Shown in pieces: positions 16,280-23,892 of a stretch of DNA of 24,537 nt. Below the pieces are notes generated by a model. The model was not told the origin of the DNA. It saw only the letters and a list, made by a program, of their open reading frames with translations, and ran no database searches. Source of the DNA: Candidatus Babeliales bacterium. Lineage in GTDB: Bacteria; Babelota; Babeliae; Babelales; JABDEC01. The DNA is taken from assembly GCA_031292305.1 (NCBI GenBank), contig JARLHJ010000028.1, positions 1-24,537 on the forward strand. Reading direction: 5' to 3'. The translations under genes and the position numbers were made by a program. Numbering within the stretch: the first letter of the stretch is position 1; each line of letters starts with the position of its first letter.

Positions 16280-17197
16280 ATGAATGAAGTTGTTTACCAT
16301 AAACCTGTATTAGTAAATGAGGTTTTAGAATATTTGGACCCCCAGCCAGGAAAGTTATATGTAGATGTTACATTTGGGGGCGGTGGACATACTAGAGCCA
16401 TATTAGAAAAAGAACCAAACTGTAAAGTTATTGCAATTGACTGGGATAAAACTGCACTAGAAAAAAATGGTGAAAGTTTACAAAAAATGTTCCCGGGGCG
16501 TTTAACTTTGCTATGGGGTAATTTTTCCCATTTATATCATATATTAAAAAAAGCCAAAATTAATTCAGTAGATGGGATTTTGGCTGATTTTGGAACTTCA
16601 CAATATCAGATTTCTAACATGCCAGGGCTTTCTGTTTATAAAGATAGTTATTTAGATATGAGAATGTCTAAAGCGCATCATAAAATTACAGCTTATGAAT
16701 TTATCAATAAAGCTTCACAACGTGATCTTGAAGAAATTTTTTTTACGTTAGGTGAAGAGCGATATTCAAAGCAAATTGTTAAGGCCATATTAGAACAGCG
16801 CGTTATAAAGAAAATTGCAACGACGTTCGAACTGGTTGAGGTAATAAAAAGTGCTGTTCCAATTAGTTATCGCAAGGGTAAGATTCATCCGGCTACCCGA
16901 ATTTTTCAAGCCTTGCGCATTTATGTAAATGATGAATTGGGTAATATTAAAACATTTTTAAATGCAGCTGAAAAAACACTTAATATAGATGGTAGACTAG
17001 TTTGTATTAGTTTCCATTCTTTAGAAGACCGTATTGTTAAGCAGTATTTTAAAGATAATCCATGTCGTTATGAACGTGGTTTTGAAATATTAACTAAGCG
17101 TGTAGTTACAGCTACAGATGAAGAATTAAAAATTAATCCTTCATCACGTTCGGCTAAATTACGTGCTGCAAAAATGGAAAAAAACGAAAATTATTAA
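16280..17197 (+). CDS. rsmH: 16S rRNA (cytosine-1402-N4)-methyltransferase RsmH (MraW)
   Basis: The product is 305 residues, the usual length. YHKPVLVNEVLEYL opens the family. YVDVTFGGGGHTRAIL (residues 28-42) is the S-adenosylmethionine-binding loop, and AIDWD is the acidic residue after beta-2. ILADFGTSQYQI and LDMRMS match the conserved iLaDLGvSSxQ and LDMRM motifs with mild divergence (Thr for Val, Tyr for Pro). HPATRIFQALRIYVNDEL and CISFHSLEDRIVKQYF are signature C-terminal blocks. It methylates N4 of C1402 in the 16S rRNA decoding centre. It follows murF by 3 bases. In most dcw clusters rsmH comes before murF and close to mraZ and ftsL; here the order is reversed and neither neighbour is present. 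Confidence 0.95.
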   Translation: MNEVVYHKPVLVNEVLEYLDPQPGKLYVDVTFGGGGHTRAILEKEPNCKVIAIDWDKTALEKNGESLQKMFPGRLTLLWGNFSHLYHILKKAKINSVDGILADFGTSQYQISNMPGLSVYKDSYLDMRMSKAHHKITAYEFINKASQRDLEEIFFTLGEERYSKQIVKAILEQRVIKKIATTFELVEVIKSAVPISYRKGKIHPATRIFQALRIYVNDELGNIKTFLNAAEKTLNIDGRLVCISFHSLEDRIVKQYFKDNPCRYERGFEILTKRVVTATDEELKINPSSRSAKLRAAKMEKNENY

Positions 17198-17214
17198 AAA
17201 TTTTAATTTTTTAT

Positions 17215-17242
17215 TTAACAAACGCATTTCTTAGTGTATAAT
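17215..17242 (+). promoter_or_regulatory. Upstream promoter of spoVG
   Basis: TTAACA (17215-17220), 16-bp spacer, TATAAT (17237-17242). The minus-10 is perfect. It starts 18 bases after the rsmH stop and would give a spoVG leader of about 150 bases. Confidence 0.55.
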
Positions 17243-17301
17243 GTTATAAATTAGTTAGTTTTATTTATAAAAATAATTACAATAAATCTTAGAAATATTA
17301 A

Positions 17302-17330
17302 TTGACAAAATAATCATCCAAATGTAGATT
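17302..17330 (+). promoter_or_regulatory. Proximal promoter of spoVG
   Basis: TTGACA (17302-17307), 17-bp spacer, TAGATT (17325-17330), about 65 bases before ATG 17397. The minus-35 is perfect and the spacing ideal. With the 17215 site it forms a tandem promoter pair. Confidence 0.65.
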
Positions 17331-17396
17331 ATTCCTCAGGTTTTGGTTTAAAGTAAAAGACCTAAAAGTTTTTTTAAATCTCCAAAGGATTGATAC

Positions 17397-17666
17397 ATGG
17401 AAATTACAGAGGTAAAGGTCTTTCCCGTTGAAAATGGTGGCCGTTTAAGAGCTTTTGCAACTCTAGTATTTGATGATTGTTTTATAATCCGTGATTTGAA
17501 AGTTATTCAAGGTGATAAAACTTTATTTGTATCTATGCCTTCTCGTCGTAGAAGAGACGGATCATTTAGAGATATAGTTCACCCGCTAAATTCTGAAACA
17601 AGATCAAATGTTGAAGAACGCGTAATAAAAGAGTATAATAAGATAGCTGAAGAAAATCCTGAATAA
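17397..17666 (+). CDS. spoVG: SpoVG-family nucleic-acid-binding regulator
   Basis: The product is 89 residues. MEITEVKVFPVENGGRLRAFA, FIIRDLKVIQG, LFVSMPSRRR and FRDIVHPLN are the conserved blocks of the family, and the length agrees with SpoVG. Known SpoVG proteins bind DNA and RNA and adjust gene expression; the name comes from Bacillus sporulation, which is not implied here. AAAGGA at 17384-17389 is well placed for the ATG. It has two candidate promoters and is followed after 16 bases by tRNA-Gln. Its last 101 bases overlap, on the opposite strand, the 3' end of the serine recombinase reading frame, which is a consequence of integration next to the tRNA. Confidence 0.95.
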   Translation: MEITEVKVFPVENGGRLRAFATLVFDDCFIIRDLKVIQGDKTLFVSMPSRRRRDGSFRDIVHPLNSETRSNVEERVIKEYNKIAEENPE

Positions 17667-17682
17667 TTTCGAAATTTTTAAT

Positions 17683-17757
17683 TGGGGCGTCGCCAAGCGG
17701 TAAGGCACCAGGTTTTGGTCCTGGCATTCGGAGGTTCGAATCCTTCCGCCCCAGCCA
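17683..17757 (+). tRNA. tRNA-Gln (anticodon TTG)
   Basis: This is a complete cloverleaf. The acceptor arm TGGGGCG pairs with CGCCCCA (the U1-A72 pair typical of tRNA-Gln). The anticodon stem CCAGG/CCTGG holds the loop TTTTGGT with anticodon TTG at 17715-17717. The T arm is GGAGG-TTCGAAT-CCTTC with one G-T pair. CCA is encoded at 17755-17757. It reads CAA codons. The 3' end adjoins the serine recombinase gene and is the probable integration site. Confidence 0.97.
17740..17757 (+). other. Probable attachment site at the tRNA-Gln 3' end
   Basis: The recombinase gene lies against the 3' end of the tRNA and its frame continues into it, as is usual for elements inserted at tRNA ends. The exact core is not known, and I found no second copy of the tRNA 3' sequence to the right within the window. 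Confidence 0.45.
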
Positions 17758-19299
17758 TAGAAGATCTTCAGAACATTTAGCGATCAAATTAAGCGGTGGA
17801 TGCAGCTCCCACAGCAGTTTTTCACCTTCGATTCTTAGGTTCGATAGTACAAGTTTAATCAATTGCCTCTTTTCCTCTACTTCTGAACCAATAAATAATT
17901 CATATGCACGGCTCGCAAGATCTAGTAAGTACTTTGAAGTAATTACATAGTTATCTTCTGCTTCTTGTAACTGATCTAAACGAATATTAATATCTAGCAC
18001 TTGGTCCCTTAAAGTTTGGTAAAACCTGTCATACTCGCTGTCAGTAATTCTCCCTTTACGTTTATCAAGATATAAATTATCCATCATTTTAGTATAACTC
18101 TTCAATTCTGTATTCAGTCTATTGAGTTCTTTCTCATGAAACTTAGCTTTTTCATTTTGAAGTGAATTTAATGTTTCAACTATTTGCTCAACAACTTCTT
18201 TAGGCATTTCAAAACTTTTAAATACTTTGCCAATCTCTTCAGTTATTGTTTCTTCCCTAAACCATTTTGCACCATGCTTACCTTTGTATTCTGTGCAATG
18301 GTAATAAACATGTCCTTTATGTTTTTCAGGTGTTACAGCTAATCCGCAATCACCACAACGAATCATGCCGCGGTAAATATATGGTAACCCTGCAAACTTA
18401 TGTGGCTTTTTATTATGACCTTTTTTAATTTGATGAACTTGGTCAAATAAAGATTTAGTAATAATAGGTGGGTAACGGTGAGGGTATTCTTTTTCTTTTA
18501 CTATCATAACACCATGGTAAAAAGGGTTATCCAGAATCCTGGCTACATAACTTCTAACCATTGTAGTCTTATGTTCTTCTTTTATTTTTGTATGTATTAA
18601 TTCAATTGAAAATGCACCTGATGCATAAAGCTCAAAAATCTTTTTAACTATACCTGCTTCATATTCATCAACAATAATATCAGTATGCCCATTTTCTTTT
18701 TTTTACATTCTTATAGCCATATGGTGCTTTAGCTAGCCATTCACCTTTACGTAACTTTTGTTCTTGTGCACGTTTAACGTTATCACTAATTGCATCTGAG
18801 TAATATTTTGCTAGTCCTAAACTAATACTGAACTGGAACTTTTCTACAGCAGAAATACGGCTGTTAATTATTTGCCCATCAGAAACAAAATGTAATTCAA
18901 TCTCATCATTTAAAGCTTTTTCATAAAGAGTAGAAACACGTGTATCAAAAATATTTCTAGAAATTCTATCTACCTTATCACAACAAACAGCAATCTTTTC
19001 TTTTTGGCTGATAACAAAATCTATTATCTGATCAAACTCTTCTCTATTGTTCGTATATGCACTTTCATCAAAGCTACAAACTTTTAGAATCTCAAAGCCT
19101 TTATTTTGGCAATATTTTTCTAATCTAACAATTTGTGCGGGCAAAGAATTACCTGCTTCTTTCTGCTCTTCAGTGCTTACACGTGCGATAAGAATAGCTT
19201 TCATGATAGTTCTCAAAGTTATGAAATTATATTTTTTAGATAATATATTTTACCATAAATTGAGTTGTTTCGACAGGTAATATTTTGAGTTTTACGAAT

Positions 19300-20403
19300 C
19301 TATTTTAACCATTTATCAAAGAAAGTAATTACATGATTTAGTATTACTTTTCTTACTTCTTCAGGATTCTTTGTAGTTACTTTAAAAATAGTATGCAAGG
19401 GTTCTTTTAATAAAACACCATCGCTAAATGCACCATGTTGGGAGCCTGGAATTTTAATTAAAGTAGCTTGTTGATTATGATTTTTATAAATTTCATCAAT
19501 AAAATCATAACCTTCTTCATTTAAAAGAAACATTAAATTAGATTTATATTCTTTACTTTCATTTGCAGTTTTGGTCCAACCATCCATATTAATGCCTGCT
19601 TTGCAAATTGAGTTCTTATCACAAAATTCTGTAACAACTGCGCCACCATGTGAATGCCCTAAAAAGCCGATATTATTTAAATCTAATTTTTTATAAAAAA
19701 TCGATGCTGGATCATTTTCAAATTTCTTAAGTTGCTCAATTGCAAAATTTATATCTTCAATCCATACTTTATGTGCATTTTTTCTGTATTTATAAATCTC
19801 ATCGCGATTATTGTTTTTTACTGCTTTTTTTAAACCCTCATCAATCCCTATTGTTTTTCCTGCTAAATTAATAACAGTATCAAATGTAGGTTCAATAGCC
19901 ACAACTATATATCCATTACTTGCAACATCTTCAAGGTAAGATTCATACATGCTCTCGCTGCTTATTCCAGGCAAGAAAATAATTATAGGGTATTGCTCTC
20001 TAGTATTAGATATTGGCGCATTAGGCTCTGAGTGTGAATAAATATTATCTAGAAGACAATTGTAAACAAAAGCCGGTAATGGAATTGTTTTTGCATAACT
20101 TTGTTTATTTGATTTAAGTTGTTCAGGATAATAGGGATATAATTTTGTTTTATTTTCAATATTATTGCTTGGGTAATAACATTTTATATTAATTTCTCTT
20201 TTGCCTGATTCTAATCTACTTTCATTTCGAGCTTGATCAGTTAAATGAAACAATTTTGTGCCAACTGCATATTGCCCCGAGGGGACAGGTGATTGTTTAT
20301 ATACCGGGCATAACAAAAATTTAGAGGCAGCAATTGCTATAGCAATTAAAATAAAGGGCGTGATAATAATTTTTAGAAATATATTTTTTTGTTTTAAAAT
20401 CAT
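19300..20403 (-). CDS. PAF-acetylhydrolase-like alpha/beta hydrolase
   Basis: The product is 367 residues. Residues about 9-30 form one membrane segment or uncleaved signal (IIITPFILIAIAIAASKFLL), so the enzyme is probably membrane-anchored and faces the periplasm. SGQYAVGTKLFHLTD and INIKCYYPS resemble the N-terminus of the platelet-activating-factor acetylhydrolase family. IIIFLPGISSE carries the oxyanion-hole region. GHSHGG has the nucleophile Ser251; NMDGW gives Asp274; GSQHGAFSD gives His323, so the catalytic triad is complete and in the order expected. Members hydrolyse short or oxidised acyl chains from phospholipids or small esters; the substrate here is unknown. AAGGA is placed before ATG 20403. 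It is transcribed divergently from the TPR gene. Confidence 0.75.
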   Translation of the reverse strand: MILKQKNIFLKIIITPFILIAIAIAASKFLLCPVYKQSPVPSGQYAVGTKLFHLTDQARNESRLESGKREINIKCYYPSNNIENKTKLYPYYPEQLKSNKQSYAKTIPLPAFVYNCLLDNIYSHSEPNAPISNTREQYPIIIFLPGISSESMYESYLEDVASNGYIVVAIEPTFDTVINLAGKTIGIDEGLKKAVKNNNRDEIYKYRKNAHKVWIEDINFAIEQLKKFENDPASIFYKKLDLNNIGFLGHSHGGAVVTEFCDKNSICKAGINMDGWTKTANESKEYKSNLMFLLNEEGYDFIDEIYKNHNQQATLIKIPGSQHGAFSDGVLLKEPLHTIFKVTTKNPEEVRKVILNHVITFFDKWLK

Positions 20404-20489
20404 AATGGTCCTTATCTTTTATTTTGATATATTAATAACATATAGCAATTATTTAGATCAATCATTAATATTAAAATTTAGGCAATATT

Positions 20490-21485
20490 ATGCGCTTTAA
20501 TAACATAGTAAAATTTGGGGTTGCTACTTTATTTATAATAGGAATATTTATGACATTGCAAACCAATACCAATATTAAACTAGACAACTTTGATGATGCT
20601 TGGAGTCTAGGTGATCCAGTTGAAATTGAAAAAAAGCTTAATGAACTTTTACCCCAAGCTGAGATTTTAAAAGATAAATCAATTTATCTACAAATGTTAT
20701 CACAAATTGCTTTAACGCAAGCAATGCAGCAGAAATTTGAAGATGCGCATAAAACATTAGATAAAGCAGAAGCATTATTAGCACCTGAATATGTTCTGGC
20801 CAAAGTAAGAATACTTCTTGAACGCGGTAGAGTGTTTCAACAAGAAGATCTATTACAACAAGCTGGTAAACTACCTGAGGCAAGAAACTATTTTGAACAA
20901 GCATTTGAGTTAAGTAAAAAACATAATTTTGATTTACATACAATAAATGTTGCTCATATGATTGCCATAATTGCGCAGGCGCCACATGATAAAATAAAAT
21001 GGAATAAGTTGGCAATAGACATTGCTGTGCATACAAAAGATGAAAAAGCTAAACAATGGTTCGGTTCATTGTATAACAATTTAGGTCAGAATTATCTTGA
21101 AGCAAAAGAATATGAATTAGCATTGCCTGTATTTGAAAAAGCATTAGAATACCGCAAGAAAGAAAATTATCTTCCAAATATCCGTGTGGCAAAATGGGCT
21201 GTTGGTTCTGCACTACGCTTTCTAGGTCGTTTTGATGAGGCTTTGGCAACACAGCTTGAATTAATTAAAGAATACGATGAAATATTTAAATGTGAAAAAT
21301 TTGATATGCCGGTTGAAATACTGAAAGTGGTACGTGGATATGTTTATGAAGAACTTGCTGAAATTTATGCTGCAAAAACCAAAGTATGTGCGAAATTGGC
21401 ATATGATGATCTTTCGAATTATGATATTTTCAGAAAAACGGAACCTACTAGATTAGAAAGATTAAAACAACTTATCCCAGAATAG
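20490..21485 (+). CDS. TPR-repeat protein with N-terminal membrane anchor
   Basis: The product is 331 residues. A hydrophobic segment at residues about 8-24 (FGVATLFIIGIFMTL) acts as signal or anchor. The body is helical with several tetratricopeptide repeats: QMLSQIALTQAMQQKFEDAHKTLDKAEALL, then EARNYFEQAFELSKK, then YNNLGQNYLEAKEYELALPVFEKALEYRK, then AVGSALRFLGRFDEALATQLEL. The third is a textbook TPR. It probably holds or senses partner proteins at the membrane; it resembles the tetratricopeptide proteins common in host-associated bacteria. The Shine-Dalgarno is weak (AGG about 7 bases before ATG). It converges on the Rep gene, with only 11 bases between them. Confidence 0.75.
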   Translation: MRFNNIVKFGVATLFIIGIFMTLQTNTNIKLDNFDDAWSLGDPVEIEKKLNELLPQAEILKDKSIYLQMLSQIALTQAMQQKFEDAHKTLDKAEALLAPEYVLAKVRILLERGRVFQQEDLLQQAGKLPEARNYFEQAFELSKKHNFDLHTINVAHMIAIIAQAPHDKIKWNKLAIDIAVHTKDEKAKQWFGSLYNNLGQNYLEAKEYELALPVFEKALEYRKKENYLPNIRVAKWAVGSALRFLGRFDEALATQLELIKEYDEIFKCEKFDMPVEILKVVRGYVYEELAEIYAAKTKVCAKLAYDDLSNYDIFRKTEPTRLERLKQLIPE

Positions 21486-21496
21486 AAGGAAGACAA

Positions 21497-22618
21497 TTAA
21501 ATAAATTTATTTAGCCTTAAGGGCCTAAATTTATTTATACATGCACGTATGGCATTAAAAGGACTAGGCGATGTTGGTAAATTAACTTTATTAGCATCCT
21601 GCATTAACCTATACCAAGTTCTATCGCTATAATTACCAAGCAGAGTACGCAATTCCCGCAGATTAACAACTTCAATTGCTTTTTTTAATCCAAACAATTG
21701 TAAAACCTTTTTTGAATCAAGATCGGGATTATTAATTATTAAATCAGTTAATAAGCCTTTATCGCTCTTAACTTTATAATCAAGTAATTTAGGTCGTTTG
21801 CTTTCAAGTTCATCAACATAATGTAAAAGAATTTTTTTAGATATGGCAGGTTTAAAAAGACTTTTAAAAGTAAGATTCGATTTTATTTTCAGCTTTTTAA
21901 AAAGTTGCTTCATTTTATCACGTTTATTCAAACGTACTTCCATTCGCAAGATCTCTAACTTATTCCGTTTAGTAAGTGTATTAAAAATATTCAATTGTAA
22001 GTTGCTATCTTTTTCTAAGGCACGTTTGCTGCTTTGCTTAGCCTTTTCAAGATCACGTATTTTATCATAAAAAACAACTTCATATCTATTGCAGTGCCAT
22101 TTATAACTATGCCCATCATTGCGGTAATCTGTTTGATTTACATCAAGTGAAAGTTGAATATTAGCTTCTTTGATTTTGTTGATATAAGAATAGGGGATTG
22201 AGCCATCAGTGAATGGAATGTTTTTTGAATAATGAATTGCAGAAACTGATGCTTTGCAAAGTGTATCAGCAGTTACAGTAACTCCCATGTCTTTTAATGC
22301 ATTTACCAGTTTAGTAATAATTGATTTAAAATCTTTATATTGTAATTCATCAAAGTTATTACCAAATATTAGCTTAGGTAATGATAATTCAATTTTAAGC
22401 ATTACTTGGCTGCCAAGATTATTAATACGATGCGCAATTGTAAGATGTGGTTTATAAATACCCGCAAGTAATTCTTTTTTTGTTGAGTTCTGTTTAGATA
22501 CCATGCTACGTATTTTAGCAGTAGGGTTGTTAACCCATGCAGCAGAGGGCTTAAACTTATCAGGTTCACTGACGTGATACATGTCTTTAGTTAATGTAAG
22601 AACAATCGTGTCTATCAT
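21497..22618 (-). CDS. Phage/plasmid replication initiator (gene II-like Rep)
   Basis: The product is 373 residues, basic and without a signal peptide. MIDTIVLTL at the start, YEVVFYDKIRDLEKAK around residue 180, LEILRMEVRLNK near residue 220, and RTLLGNYSDRTWYRLM near the end follow the layout of the phage replication protein family that includes filamentous-phage gene II (Phage_CRI type). These proteins nick a double-strand origin and start rolling-circle replication of small circular phages or plasmids. I recognise the family by these motifs and not by a complete alignment; the nicking tyrosine cannot be assigned with certainty. With the serine recombinase nearby it suggests an integrated plasmid or phage. 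A stem-loop lies directly upstream of the start. Confidence 0.65.
   Translation of the reverse strand: MIDTIVLTLTKDMYHVSEPDKFKPSAAWVNNPTAKIRSMVSKQNSTKKELLAGIYKPHLTIAHRINNLGSQVMLKIELSLPKLIFGNNFDELQYKDFKSIITKLVNALKDMGVTVTADTLCKASVSAIHYSKNIPFTDGSIPYSYINKIKEANIQLSLDVNQTDYRNDGHSYKWHCNRYEVVFYDKIRDLEKAKQSSKRALEKDSNLQLNIFNTLTKRNKLEILRMEVRLNKRDKMKQLFKKLKIKSNLTFKSLFKPAISKKILLHYVDELESKRPKLLDYKVKSDKGLLTDLIINNPDLDSKKVLQLFGLKKAIEVVNLRELRTLLGNYSDRTWYRLMQDANKVNLPTSPSPFNAIRACINKFRPLRLNKFI
21498..21537. terminator. AT-rich hairpin between convergent TPR and Rep genes
   Basis: Arms 21498-21509 and 21526-21537 are a perfect 12-bp inverted repeat, with a GCC/GGC element in the loop. It overlaps the 3' end of the Rep gene and follows the TPR stop by 12 bases. 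The stem is all A/T, so terminator activity is uncertain. Confidence 0.4.
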
Positions 22619-22626
22619 GTTTAATC

Positions 22627-22680
22627 AATGCTGTTATTAATTTTATATCTTTAATGTTTCAATAACGGGACTGCAGCATT
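22627..22680. repeat. Imperfect inverted repeat upstream of Rep
   Basis: AATGCTGTTATT (22627-22638) pairs with AATAAC (22661-22666) and GCAGCATT (22673-22680), leaving GGGACT as a bulge. The hairpin lies 9 bases upstream of the Rep start codon. It could be part of a nicking origin, a Rep operator or a decayed terminator. The rest of the 222-base gap to 22841 shows only a candidate promoter. Confidence 0.35.
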
Positions 22681-22787
22681 AATACTTTTTTATTTAAATT
22701 TACTCGTTAAAGCTAGTTTTGTGAATAAAAACAGATTTTTTAATACATTTGCTAATTTAAACCTGTGGCTAAGCTATAGCAAAACCC

Positions 22788-22817
22788 TTGAAAATCAGTT
22801 TCCAGATATGATAAACT
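22788..22817 (+). promoter_or_regulatory. Possible promoter of the secreted two-gene operon
   Basis: TTGAAA (22788-22793), 18-bp spacer, TAAACT (22812-22817), just before the AGGAGG Shine-Dalgarno at 22827-22832. This would leave a very short leader. The minus-10 is weak. Confidence 0.35.
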
Positions 22818-22840
22818 AATATAAATAGGAGGTAAAAGTT

Positions 22841-23173
22841 ATGAAGTTTATAAAAATAATGTTAATTAGTGTTTTCTTATCAATAGGTCTTGTTCACGCA
22901 AGATTAATAGTACATGTTGATGCGGTGGAAATTCAAAAGCTTATAAAGAATTTTTCCTTCTCTACAATTATAAGCATGCCTTTAGATAATGGTAAAAATC
23001 TTTATATATTTGCTATAGCTGGTGAGCCTTTTTATTATCGATACATAGGTGCTTCAGATTTTCATCTTCAATTTCCACGTAATCAAGGTGGTAAAATTGT
23101 TGAAGCTACTGCAATTCAAACAGAAAATGATACTTACCTAGGGAACATTGCACCAGGCGGAGCTTTACGATAG
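22841..23173 (+). CDS. Small secreted protein of unknown function
   Basis: The product is 110 residues. A clear signal peptide (MKFIKIMLISVFLSIGLVHA) is probably cut after VHA. The mature ~90 residues look mostly beta-stranded (FSTIISMPLDNGKNLYIFAIAG, FYYRYIG) and end with IAPGGALR. I do not recognise the family. A perfect AGGAGG lies 8 bases before the ATG, the strongest ribosome site in the right half of the window. It is followed after 11 bases by another secreted protein gene with its own AAAGGA, so the two form an operon and may act together. An immunity or partner role to the second product is possible but has no direct support. Confidence 0.7.
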   Translation: MKFIKIMLISVFLSIGLVHARLIVHVDAVEIQKLIKNFSFSTIISMPLDNGKNLYIFAIAGEPFYYRYIGASDFHLQFPRNQGGKIVEATAIQTENDTYLGNIAPGGALR

Positions 23174-23184
23174 AAAGGAATGTC

Positions 23185-23655
23185 ATGAAATTTAAATTTT
23201 TTTTGATTTTGCTAATAAGTATTTTCTCACTTCATTCATCTGATACTGTTTCATGGCAAAAATGTAAAGATGATGATCAGCAAAATGAGTTTGGGAGTGT
23301 TAATGAACAAGGACTTCAAAGAAAACTTAGATATAATGCTCATGTTCTGCAACGCATGAAAGAAAGATTAGTAACACAAGAACAAATAAGACAAGTTATA
23401 AAAAAAGGAACTCAATCGATTAACAAAGATCGAATTACTTTTACAGCCCAAGATAAAAAAGGTTATACAACCACGGTTGTAATTTCTCGAAATCCAAAAT
23501 CAAATATTGATCGAGTAATTACTGTTATAAGATGTGATAAAACAAAACATAAATTACCAGTTACACCAATTGTGTCAAATCCAGAAGAAGAACAAAGCGA
23601 TGAAGAAGAAGCAATATCATCATCTAGCTTTAAACCTTCTTGTGTAATTCTTTAA
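23185..23655 (+). CDS. Secreted DUF4258-like protein with a CaaX-like C-terminus
   Basis: The product is 156 residues. The signal peptide (MKFKFFLILLISIFSLHSS) is followed at about residues 47-112 by YNAHVLQRMKERLVTQEQIRQVIKKGT, then TFTAQDKKGYTTTVVISRN and RVITVIRC. The pattern of H-x2-xRMKER with a following helix and three strands fits DUF4258, a small domain of unknown activity that I consider possibly RelE/BECR-like. A Ser/Glu-rich acidic tail follows, and the protein ends KPSCVIL. C-V-I-L has the form of a eukaryotic CaaX prenylation signal. AAAGGA at 23174-23179 is placed before ATG. It shares an operon with the preceding secreted gene. Family and role are inference; the tail is seen directly. 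Confidence 0.7.
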   Translation: MKFKFFLILLISIFSLHSSDTVSWQKCKDDDQQNEFGSVNEQGLQRKLRYNAHVLQRMKERLVTQEQIRQVIKKGTQSINKDRITFTAQDKKGYTTTVVISRNPKSNIDRVITVIRCDKTKHKLPVTPIVSNPEEEQSDEEEAISSSSFKPSCVIL

Positions 23656-23693
23656 ATATAATCAAAACATAGAAGAATTTTAGAAATAAAAAA

Positions 23694-23713
23694 GACCCGC
23701 ATAAATGCGAGCC
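23694..23713 (-). terminator. Terminator for the decayed lysine-rich gene
   Basis: Arms 23694-23702 and 23705-23713 pair fully on the minus strand if two G-U pairs are allowed, followed on that strand by a T run (23693-23688). It stands directly after the TAG at 23717-23715. On the plus strand the stem has mismatches, so it serves the minus strand. Confidence 0.65.
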
Positions 23714-23714
23714 G

Positions 23715-23868
23715 CTAAGTTTCTTTTTTAGATTTTTTTAACAGGGTAAAAGCTTTCTGTGTTTCTTTTATCGCGTAGCTCTTGTCATATGTTTATCTAC
23801 TGTTATAAGTAATGCAAAGAGAGCTTTAACCTGTTTTGATTATCAAAAGCTGTTGTCTTTTGATACAT
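23715..23868 (-). pseudogene. Frameshifted paralog of the lysine-rich gene at 24084
   Basis: From ATG 23868 the minus frame reads MYQKTTAFDNQNRLK; a second frame then continues ALFALLITVDKHMTR, and a third ends KKSKKET at TAG 23717-23715. The intact relative at 24365 reads MLKKT, SFENREHLK, AIFVLLMTVDKRLKA and KKTKKD in one frame. The order and the spacing agree, so this is the same gene broken by at least two frameshifts. Its hairpin terminator and the sequence around it also match the second copy. Confidence 0.65.
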
Positions 23869-23892
23869 GCATTTTAAGTTTTAATACAAAAT

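Larger units (their letters stand above)
17566..19204 (-). pseudogene. Large serine recombinase, broken by a one-base frameshift
   Basis: From ATG 19204 (a TTG at 19216 is less likely) the first frame gives MKAILIARVSTEEQ with nucleophile Ser10 and DRISRNIFDT, the resolvase catalytic domain, then LAKAPYGYKN. It stops at 18680 just after a run of eight A (plus-strand T 18697-18704). With seven A the frame would continue as KKENGHTDIIVDEYEAG into the second frame, which holds the recombinase domain (RSYVARILDNPFYHG), a zinc-ribbon region (RGMIRCGDCG, YYHCTEYKGKHG) and a coiled coil. The frame then passes antisense through tRNA-Gln (GRKDSNLRMPGPKPGALPLG) and ends inside spoVG at 17566. Such enzymes integrate or excise mobile elements. 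As written it is inactive unless polymerase slippage or frameshifting restores the frame. Confidence 0.85.
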
